This document shows, one piece after another, positions 57,161 through 64,000 of a DNA stretch of 64,000 nt; the stretch's first letter is position 1, and each line of letters begins with the position of its first letter. The notes beneath the pieces are model-generated. The model had not been told where the DNA came from. It did not search any database and worked only from the letters and a program-made list of their open reading frames with translations. The stretch is from contig JACOUT010000010.1 of assembly GCA_016177705.1 (NCBI GenBank), positions 310,001-374,000 on the forward strand, in the 5' to 3' direction. The translations under genes were made by a program, and so were the position numbers. The stretch comes from Deltaproteobacteria bacterium. GTDB lineage: Bacteria > Myxococcota > UBA727 > VGSZ01.

Positions 57161-60031
57161 ATGCTCGACCTGCGGCGTACACCAAATCCCACATGGTGCG
57201 GTCTGCTCCTCGTCGTGGCCGCTTGCGGTGCCGAGCCGGACCCGAGGCACGATGGCGAGCTCGACCTGGCGCGCGGCGACTACCATGCCCCGGCCGTGTC
57301 GTGGCTGCCGCCGACGACCGGCGCCGTAGCCACGCCGGACCTCGGGACCGCGCGACCGCCGCCCTCGGTCGCCTCGCCGCCCGGCGATCCCTTCGGCCTG
57401 CCCGAGGACACCGAGCCCGGCGTCATCGTTGTCGCCCAGCGCAGCGTCGAGGGCGTGGTGGAGGGGCTTGTGGCCGGCACCAGCGCGCGCGTCATCTTGA
57501 GCAGCGACGCGTGGCTCGAGGCACGCACCGTCGTGAGCGGAGAGCGTTATCGCTTCGACGACCTGCCGGACGGGCGGTACACCCTCAAGCTCGACGTCAC
57601 GGGCCATCGCTCGCCGCCCACGCGCACCATTGTCATCGCGGCCGACGCTGCCCAAGGGTTCGCGGTGGCCGCGCAGTCGGTCGACCTCGCCGCCGAGCCG
57701 TTGCCCGGGGGCGAGTTCAGCTACCTGTGGCAGGAGGACGAGAGCCGCGCTGGTCACCAGGAGACCGCCTACGTCGTCACGCCGCCGGTGGTCGCCTTCC
57801 TCGACGAGGAAGTGCCAATTCCTGAGCTGGCTGCGGCCGACGAGCTGCTGCACGACTACCACGTGGTGCTCTCCGACGAAGAGGAACCGTGGAGCCAGGA
57901 ACATGCCTATCGCCTGCTGCGCACGCTGCGCGCCGTGCCGACGGCGGTGCGCTCGCCCTACGGGCTGCAGCAGTTGCCGCCCTCCAAGTGGGTGCTGAGC
58001 ACACGCGCGCTCGCCGACGATCTCGAGGTGCGCTACGGCGACGCGGGCGATCTGGTGCGCGTCTCGGCCGACGCGTTCGCCTACGCCGCTCCTCGCTTGG
58101 TCGACGTCGACGGCGTGCGCGGTTCGTTCTTCTCCAAGCGCCTGCACCACGCCGTCGTGCGCTACCTGACCCGCGACGGCTCCGACCTCGCCGCGGTGGA
58201 ACGCATCCTGAACGAGCGCTTCGGCTGTTCCACGTTGGTGCCCGACTACCAGCAGCTCACCTCGCGCACCACCGGCGAGGATGCCGGCAGCTTCCAGCCC
58301 TTTCACGCCGACGAGCTGGTCGAGATCATCGACGTGTTCGAGGAGATGCCCGACGGTTTGCACGCCCTCAGCGGCTTGCGCTGGCTGGTGCGCCGGACGG
58401 ACGGCGTGCCGCACCCGTGGTACGCCGCCGCGCCCGCGGTGGCCTGGCCCTCACCGAGCCCCGCGGACGGGGACGGCTACCTCGAATTCATGGCATCGGC
58501 CTTCACCACCGACCCCCACCACATGCACCGGTTGATCCTGCACGAGAAGGCGCACTTCCTCTGGGCCGGCGTGCTGTCGGCGTCGATCAGAGACGAGTGG
58601 GTCGCGCTCGGTGGCTGGTTCCTGGACGATGCGGCGCCGAGCGGCTGGTCGACCACCTCGACCACCGAGTTCGTCAGCGCCTACGCGCACGCGAAAAACC
58701 CCGACGAGGACCTGGCCGAGACCATCGCCGACTTCGTGCTCAATCCCGAGTTGGTGCGGTCGCGCGCGCCCGACAAGTTCAGCTTCGTGCGCGATCGCAT
58801 CATGCACGGCACGCGTTACCTGTCGCGCATCGACGAGGCGCTCACGTTCGAAGTGCTCAACCTGTTCCCGGACTTCACCTACCCAGGGAAGATTACGCGC
58901 GTGGCCGTGCGCGCCGAGGGGCTACCTGAAGACGACAAGCTCGTCACGATCGAGATCGGGCTGCACACAGACGACGCAGTCTTCGCCGGCGCGTCGCACG
59001 CCTACACGCGCATCTTCAGTGAGGTGGGCACCTACGTCGATCTCTACCTCCAACCGGTCGACCAGGCAGGTTCGGTGCTGCGCGGACAGTTCGTGCTCAG
59101 CAGACACGCCAAGGCGGGGTCGTGGCGCGCGCCGCAGATCGTGGTCACCGACCAGGTGGGCAACCAACGCCTCGAGGGCGTCAACGACTTCGGCTGGCGC
59201 TTGCACATCGACAACCCGCTCGAGGACCTGGAGGCGCCACGCTACCTGCCTGGATCGATGGCGCTGACGCTGCTCGAGGACGTCGTCGAGCAGGGCGGCG
59301 TGTCGCATGGGCTGCACCGCGTGTGTGCCACGTGGCGCGTCGAGGAGAACGGCACGCTGCAGGCCTATGCCGGCGTCTACGCCGCACTGGCAGCGCCGGG
59401 CACCGGCTACGCCATCGAGAGCTACGGTACCTGGGCGCCCACCGAAGCGCCGGGCATCTTCGAGGCTGCGGTGGAGCTGCTGGTCACCGACCACCGCCTG
59501 TCGGGCGACTACGGCGCGGTCTACGCGCGCATGGTCGATGTCGCCGGCAACACCGGCGAGCAACGGTTCTCCGACTCGCCGCTGCACCAACCGCTGGTGA
59601 GCATCGCCATCACCACGACCCAGCCCGACACCACGCGCCCGGAGGTCTGCCTCGTCGACGATCCGAGCGCCGGCTTGCATGCCATCACCATCGAGGCCGC
59701 CCCCACGCAGCCCGAGGCACCAAACGGCGAGACCGTCGTCGACATCACGTTCCTGGCGCGCGACGACCTGTCGGGCATTGGGCAAATGAGCTACCGGCTG
59801 CTCGACCCGCAGGGCATCTCACACTTCCAATACGCCTACCACGCGAACTTCTGGTCGACCTTCTTCGACGGCGACCCCACCACGTGGGCTGAGTACCGCA
59901 TCGACGTGGTGCTGCCGGTGGGCTCGCCGCCCGGCATCTGGGGGCTGCAGGAGCTGGTGCTGTCGGACAAGGCGGGCAACCGACGAAGCTACGACTTCGT
60001 CGAGACGTTGCGCTTCGACGTCGCGCTCTAG
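57161..60031 (+). CDS. Zinc-metallopeptidase lipoprotein (HEKAH), large
   Basis: 956 aa from the ATG at 57161 (TGGAGGTGCG upstream). Signal peptide with lipobox LLLVVAAC. About 90-170 is a carboxypeptidase-regulatory-like beta domain (GVVEGLVAGTSARVILSS, LPDGRYTLKLDV). The peptidase motif is HEKAH at 461-465, and a third ligand is likely Glu520 in DLAETIADF, a spacing and context like the lethal-factor-type or related HExxH proteases. About 595-956 is a series of beta-sandwich domains, rich in Asp and Thr. Surface-anchored proteolysis is inferred; the substrate is unknown. Confidence 0.8.
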   Translation: MLDLRRTPNPTWCGLLLVVAACGAEPDPRHDGELDLARGDYHAPAVSWLPPTTGAVATPDLGTARPPPSVASPPGDPFGLPEDTEPGVIVVAQRSVEGVVEGLVAGTSARVILSSDAWLEARTVVSGERYRFDDLPDGRYTLKLDVTGHRSPPTRTIVIAADAAQGFAVAAQSVDLAAEPLPGGEFSYLWQEDESRAGHQETAYVVTPPVVAFLDEEVPIPELAAADELLHDYHVVLSDEEEPWSQEHAYRLLRTLRAVPTAVRSPYGLQQLPPSKWVLSTRALADDLEVRYGDAGDLVRVSADAFAYAAPRLVDVDGVRGSFFSKRLHHAVVRYLTRDGSDLAAVERILNERFGCSTLVPDYQQLTSRTTGEDAGSFQPFHADELVEIIDVFEEMPDGLHALSGLRWLVRRTDGVPHPWYAAAPAVAWPSPSPADGDGYLEFMASAFTTDPHHMHRLILHEKAHFLWAGVLSASIRDEWVALGGWFLDDAAPSGWSTTSTTEFVSAYAHAKNPDEDLAETIADFVLNPELVRSRAPDKFSFVRDRIMHGTRYLSRIDEALTFEVLNLFPDFTYPGKITRVAVRAEGLPEDDKLVTIEIGLHTDDAVFAGASHAYTRIFSEVGTYVDLYLQPVDQAGSVLRGQFVLSRHAKAGSWRAPQIVVTDQVGNQRLEGVNDFGWRLHIDNPLEDLEAPRYLPGSMALTLLEDVVEQGGVSHGLHRVCATWRVEENGTLQAYAGVYAALAAPGTGYAIESYGTWAPTEAPGIFEAAVELLVTDHRLSGDYGAVYARMVDVAGNTGEQRFSDSPLHQPLVSIAITTTQPDTTRPEVCLVDDPSAGLHAITIEAAPTQPEAPNGETVVDITFLARDDLSGIGQMSYRLLDPQGISHFQYAYHANFWSTFFDGDPTTWAEYRIDVVLPVGSPPGIWGLQELVLSDKAGNRRSYDFVETLRFDVAL

Positions 60032-60088
60032 CGCATCGGCAGGCGCCGGTCGGGGAGCGGGTCGCGGTCGAGCCGCTGGTGCCGGCAC

Positions 60089-61063
60089 CTACCAGGTCGT
60101 CACCGTCCGCTCGGCACGCACGCCATCGAGGATCGTCCACAGCAACGCGTGAGCACCCGGGGGCCGCTCGACGACCGCGCCGCCGCGCGCCCTGCTCGAC
60201 GTCACCATGAGCACGCCGCGCTCGAGCGCTACCTGCTGCGCGCCGAGCGCGCCCGCCAGATCCGGTCGATCCTGCAGGACGTCGAGGCCGAACCAGGCGT
60301 CGACCACGGCGGCTCTGATGGTTCCGTCGTCGACATCGGCGGTGTGCTGCGGTGGCAACGCGAACACGAACACTCCATCGAGCGCACCGAGCAGCGCGCC
60401 GGGTTGGACACGTGCAGTCAGGTTCTCGGTGGTCGACAATTCGCTGGGTGGGAAGAGCAGGGCGGTGAAGGAAGGTGTGAGCTCCTTCGCCGGCGACGTC
60501 GCGTACGGCGGCGCCGCGACGATGGTGCGCTCGCGGTCGACGACGCGCAGCGCAAGACCGCGGACCTGGACCGGACGCCAGGCGACGGCGCCGGTCAGCA
60601 CGCCGCTGGTCTCGACGACCAGGCCGCGCCCGGTGAGCGCGGCGCTCAGCTCGTCGACGCGCGCGAAGAAGGCGTCGAGCGCGGTCGGATCCATGGCCGG
60701 TGGCACGAGCTGCGCCGCACCGAACGAGCGCGCGAGCGACGCCAGCTTCGCCTCGCGCTCCTGGTAGAGCCATGCGTTGGCGGGGCCGAAGCGCGGACGC
60801 ATGGCCGCGTGGACGTCGAAGAAGGCGGCAGCGTACCTGGTCTCCGCAGGGCCCGACGTCTCGATCTGGCGCCGGATCGCCTGGTCGGCCAGGTCGCTCA
60901 TGCGACGAAGCTCGCTGGAAACGGCGCCGCCATCGGCCGGGCGCTGCTCGGGTTCGCCTCGGTGGTCGGTGGCCATGGTCTGCTCCGAGGGGTGCGCGCA
61001 AGCGGTGAGCGCGAGGTGGCCGGCCAGCAGCAGGTACCTCACGCGTACGGCTCGGGCCTTCAT
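60089..61063 (-). CDS. Lipoprotein of unknown function
   Basis: 324 aa. Signal with lipobox LALTAC (Cys about residue 19). Mature part: N-terminal Ser/Glu-rich linker, then a mixed alpha/beta region (RRMSDLADQAIRRQIETS, FFDVHAAMRPRFGPANAWLY, FARVDELSAALTGRGLVVET, GALDGVFVFALPPQ). No catalytic motif was recognised and no family named. It lies between the metallopeptidase and the next exported protein gene, with which it is divergent. Confidence 0.72.
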   Translation of the reverse strand: MKARAVRVRYLLLAGHLALTACAHPSEQTMATDHRGEPEQRPADGGAVSSELRRMSDLADQAIRRQIETSGPAETRYAAAFFDVHAAMRPRFGPANAWLYQEREAKLASLARSFGAAQLVPPAMDPTALDAFFARVDELSAALTGRGLVVETSGVLTGAVAWRPVQVRGLALRVVDRERTIVAAPPYATSPAKELTPSFTALLFPPSELSTTENLTARVQPGALLGALDGVFVFALPPQHTADVDDGTIRAAVVDAWFGLDVLQDRPDLAGALGAQQVALERGVLMVTSSRARGGAVVERPPGAHALLWTILDGVRAERTVTTW

Positions 61064-61192
61064 GGACGCGGCGGACTTGGTCTCATGCGCCGAGCTTACC
61101 GCGCGCGAGCAAGCAATGTGGGGGGCGCGCAGAGCGAGCGGCGCGGCCGTCTCGGCGTCGCTGCGATTCGCCCGCTTCGCTACCATCGTTCC

Positions 61193-62113
61193 ATGCTGCA
61201 CGCGCTGTTGCTCTCGGTCGCCACCATCTCCGCGCCTGCGCTCAAGGCCGAGCTGCGCCTGCTGCCTTTCGAGGGCGACGCGCACGCGGAGCTGACGCTC
61301 ACCAATATCTCGTCGACGACGCTGGTGTTGGTCGAGCCCGGCGACGGCAGCGAGATGGGTTGGCGGACACCGATGCTGACCTGGTCGATCGAGCCGCTCG
61401 ACGAGGCGGCTCGTGCGTCGGTGAAGCAGCCCGAGTCGTGGGGCCGCTTCTGCGGCAACATCAACGCGCTGCGGTCCGGTGAGGTGTTCACGCTGGCGCC
61501 CGGCGCGCGGCGCACGCTCACGACCTGGTTGGGGGCGCCGCACCCACGCGGGCCGGGCCGCTGGCGTGTTTCGCTGCGCTACCAGAACCAGCCGACCCTC
61601 GAGTGGGGTGGCGTGCCGCTCGGCGACCACGACGCCGACACCATGAAGCGCGTGCGCGCATCGAGCGCGGCTGACGTCACTTCGAACGCGCTCGAGATCG
61701 TGGTGTCGAACGACGGCTTTCCGATGGCACCGGTGACCGCGTCGATCGACGACGGCGCGACGCTGCGCGTGGTCGCGGCGTCATTCTTCCGCACAGCCTC
61801 GTCGACACGCGACACACGCCGGCCCCAAGCGTGGTCGGCCACGGTGCGCCTCGACCCCAAGGCGTCGCTCGAGCGCCTGGAGGCCCTCGAGGTGGCTGGT
61901 TGGCGGCTCGAGAACTTCCTCGGGGCGGACGGGCACGACTTGCTGTTCGAGGCCGCAGAGGCGCCGCCGGATGAAGCCCGCTGGCTCGTCGCGCTCGACC
62001 GGCTGGCGGCGAAGATGAGCCGTGAGCACGGCGCGCTCGTGGTGGCGCTCGGCTACCGGCAGGGCCCGGTGCCGTACGACCACCCGCAGCGCGCGCCGGT
62101 GATCGTGCGCTGA
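61193..62113 (+). CDS. Exported protein of unknown function
   Basis: 306 aa. A short hydrophobic N-terminus (MLHALLLSVATISAPALKA) works as a signal peptide. The first 140 mature residues are beta-rich (ELRLLPFEGDAHAELTLTNI, LVLVEPGDGSEMGWRTPMLT, LAPGARRTLTTWLGAPHPRG), like an Ig-fold or DUF-type sandwich. The rest is mixed alpha/beta. No enzymatic motif. It is divergent from the 324-aa lipoprotein gene and upstream of dnaE by 121 nt. I do not recognise a family. Confidence 0.75.
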   Translation: MLHALLLSVATISAPALKAELRLLPFEGDAHAELTLTNISSTTLVLVEPGDGSEMGWRTPMLTWSIEPLDEAARASVKQPESWGRFCGNINALRSGEVFTLAPGARRTLTTWLGAPHPRGPGRWRVSLRYQNQPTLEWGGVPLGDHDADTMKRVRASSAADVTSNALEIVVSNDGFPMAPVTASIDDGATLRVVAASFFRTASSTRDTRRPQAWSATVRLDPKASLERLEALEVAGWRLENFLGADGHDLLFEAAEAPPDEARWLVALDRLAAKMSREHGALVVALGYRQGPVPYDHPQRAPVIVR

Positions 62114-62234
62114 CGCGGCGTGACGACCATCGGTCCGGCTGAAGTTCGCGGCGCAAGCCCGGCACGCCACGACGGAATCGCGCCGCGACGGCGGCGTGCT
62201 TGTCACCGCGCGCCCACTTTGCGACACCGGCGCC

Positions 62235-64000
62235 ATGGCCGCTACCGACTTCGCTCACCTCCACCTGCACACCCAGTACTCGTTCCTCGACGGCGCGATC
62301 CGCATCAAGGATCTGGTCAAGAAGGCGGTGGAGCTGAAGATGGGCGCCGTGGCCGTGACCGACCACGGCAACATGTTCGGCGCCATCGACTTCTACCAAC
62401 AGGCCAAGGCGGCCGGCGTCAAGCCCATCCTCGGCATGGAGGCATACGTCACGGGCGTGGTCGGCGAGACGCTGCATACCGACAAGGTGAAGGAGCACTT
62501 CCACCTGGTGCTGCTCGCCGAGAATGAAACCGGCTACGCAAACCTGAAGAAGCTCTCGTCGCGTGCCTTCATCGACGGCAAGTACTACTTCCCGCGCGTC
62601 GACAAGCACCTGCTCAAGGCCCACAGCGAGGGCCTGATCGCCATGACCGCATGCCTGGGCGGCGAGGTGGGGCGCACCATCGCGGCCGGCGATCACGACA
62701 AGGCGCGCGCGGTCATCCGCACGCTCAAGGACATCTTCGGCCCGACCAACTTGTTCCTCGAGGTGCAGCCGAACGGCATCGACAAGCAGGACCGCGTGAA
62801 CGCGCAGCTCGCGCAGTTCGCCGTGGACGAGGGGCTCGAGCTGGTCGCCACCAACGACTGCCACTACGTCACGCGCGATCAGCACGAGGCGCAGAACATC
62901 CTGATGGCGATCCGTCAGCAGCTCCCTTGGGGCGACTCGAAGTTGCACAAGCACGAGACCGACGCCTTCTACATTCGCAGCGGCGAGGAGATGTGGGGCC
63001 TGTTGAAGGGCGACTTCGCGCGCGCCTTCGAGAACGCCTGCGAGATCGCGCGCCGCTGTAGCGTCGAGCTGACGCTCGGCAAGTACTTCCTGCCGGCCTT
63101 CCCCATTCCCGCCGACTATCCGGACGAGCCCGCCTACCTGAGCGATCGCGCGTCGTCGGGCCTCGAGAAGCGCTTCGCCGAGCTGCCCTACGCCGTCGAC
63201 CGCGACCGCTACCGCGCGCGTCTGCAGAGCGAGCTCGAGTGCATCATCAAGATGGGCTTCGCCGGCTACTTCCTGATCGTGCAGGACTTCATCAACTGGT
63301 CCAAGGGCAACGGCGTGCGCGTGGGGCCCGGCCGTGGTTCGGGCGCCGGCTCGCTCGTCGCCTATGCGTTGCGCATCACCGACCTCGACCCCATCCCCTA
63401 CAACCTGCTGTTCGAGCGCTTCTTGAACCCCGAGCGCGTCTCGATGCCCGACTTCGACGTCGACTTCATGCAGGAGCGGCGCGGGCGGGTCATCGAGTAT
63501 GTCGCCGCCAAGTACGGCCGCGAGCGCGTCGGGCAGATCGCCACCTACGCAGGTCTGAACCCCAAGAGCGCCATCAAGGACGTGGCGCGCACGCTCGGCA
63601 TCTCCTTCACGGAGATCAACGAGCTGACCAAGCCGATGCCGCTCTTGATCGACGGCAAGAAGCCCGACTTCGACAAGGCGCTCGAGTTCGCGCCCAAGCT
63701 CAAGGAGCTGGCCGCTGGCGACGACAAGTACAAGAAGGTCATCGAGGTGGCGCGCTCGCTCGAGGGTCTCTACCGCCAGGCGGGCATGCACGCGGGCGGC
63801 GTGGTCATCGGCGAGAAGCCGCTGGTCGAGTACGTGCCGCTGTTCTCGGGCAACAACAACGAGCTGGTCACGCAGTTCGACAAGGACAAGGTCGAGGCCG
63901 CCGGTTTGGTCAAGTTCGACTTCCTCGGCCTGAAGACCCTCGACGTCATCGAGAGCGCCGAGGCGCTGGTCAACGCGCGCATCGAGCGCGAGAACCAATT
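62235..64000 (+). CDS. dnaE: DNA polymerase III alpha subunit (N-terminal part)
   Basis: ATG at 62235; the frame is open to the right edge, so only the first 588 residues are visible. The N-terminal PHP domain begins HLHLHTQYSFLDG with VTDHGNMFGAIDFY next, then ATNDCHYVTRDQHEAQNIL. The polymerase core holds GPGRGSGAGSLVAYALRITD and the catalytic PDFDVDF motif (with GRVIEYVAAKYG after it). These mark the replicative C-family polymerase. Its position by an exported-protein gene gives no operon clue. The C-terminal finger, OB-fold and beta-clamp sites are outside the window. Confidence 0.96.
   Translation, partial: MAATDFAHLHLHTQYSFLDGAIRIKDLVKKAVELKMGAVAVTDHGNMFGAIDFYQQAKAAGVKPILGMEAYVTGVVGETLHTDKVKEHFHLVLLAENETGYANLKKLSSRAFIDGKYYFPRVDKHLLKAHSEGLIAMTACLGGEVGRTIAAGDHDKARAVIRTLKDIFGPTNLFLEVQPNGIDKQDRVNAQLAQFAVDEGLELVATNDCHYVTRDQHEAQNILMAIRQQLPWGDSKLHKHETDAFYIRSGEEMWGLLKGDFARAFENACEIARRCSVELTLGKYFLPAFPIPADYPDEPAYLSDRASSGLEKRFAELPYAVDRDRYRARLQSELECIIKMGFAGYFLIVQDFINWSKGNGVRVGPGRGSGAGSLVAYALRITDLDPIPYNLLFERFLNPERVSMPDFDVDFMQERRGRVIEYVAAKYGRERVGQIATYAGLNPKSAIKDVARTLGISFTEINELTKPMPLLIDGKKPDFDKALEFAPKLKELAAGDDKYKKVIEVARSLEGLYRQAGMHAGGVVIGEKPLVEYVPLFSGNNNELVTQFDKDKVEAAGLVKFDFLGLKTLDVIESAEALVNARIERENQ

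Noticed and set aside
1..64000. tRNA or rRNA genes, transposases, prophage or secretion-system clusters
   Set aside because: None recognised anywhere in the window on either strand.

Overview
The window is a very GC-rich stretch of bacterial chromosome with dense genes on both strands. It most resembles a member of the Myxococcota (the old order Myxococcales) or a close deltaproteobacterial relative. This is inferred from gene content, not from a marker gene. The pointers are several Ser/Thr-kinase-like proteins, an AglZ/FrzS-type pseudo-receiver coiled-coil protein, RCC1-repeat and PKD-repeat lipoproteins with long Gly-Glu spacers, a DUF2330 protein with a MYXO-CTERM-like tail, and many large multidomain proteins with HEAT or TPR repeats. 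No rRNA, tRNA, CRISPR array, transposase, integrase or prophage gene was seen. Two identifiable interspersed palindromic repeat copies and one 33-nt direct repeat are the only signs of mobility.

Layout. 1-0.65 kb: end of a secreted protein. 0.66-15.3 kb: a run of minus-strand genes (tetraheme cytochrome c and a TPR-like secreted partner, a pseudokinase, a zinc-ribbon protein, an Npt-like transporter fused to HEAT and cNMP-binding domains, the AglZ-like protein, an M16 double peptidase). 15.5-27.4 kb: a Cys-rich lipoprotein, a MshEN-GAF-HEAT protein, an AMIN/TolA-like envelope protein, an M23 lipoprotein, dodecin, an ExeA-like ATPase and a 1064-aa TPR protein. 27.6-35.6 kb: a secreted protein, an O-antigen-ligase-like membrane protein, a degenerate kinase fused to a PP2C phosphatase, Lgt, and two lipoproteins with Gly-Glu tracts. 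35.6-46.9 kb: an M14 peptidase, GT2, an interspersed repeat, RecQ with a small coupled gene, VapBC, a HEAT-like gene lying between short direct repeats, a HGSNAT-like membrane protein, a START-like protein and an enoyl-CoA hydratase. 47-64 kb: a second MshEN protein, the DUF2330 protein, a PKD lipoprotein, a VirK-like protein, a GT61 and SGNH pair, an intact Ser/Thr kinase, a lipoprotein metallopeptidase, two unknown exported proteins, and the start of dnaE.

How the genes fit together. The dominant theme is the cell envelope. At least eight proteins carry a lipoprotein signal and lgt, the enzyme that modifies them, lies among them. Peptidoglycan or envelope remodelling (M23, AMIN, M14, M16), surface glycan synthesis (Wzy/WaaL-like, GT2, GT61) and signalling modules (one active-looking kinase, two degenerate ones, two MshEN modules) make up most of the rest. 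Housekeeping anchors are dnaE, recQ, lgt and the crotonase. Start sites were picked by ribosome-binding sites, signal peptides and family alignment from memory. No database search was possible, so family names rest on recognised motifs.
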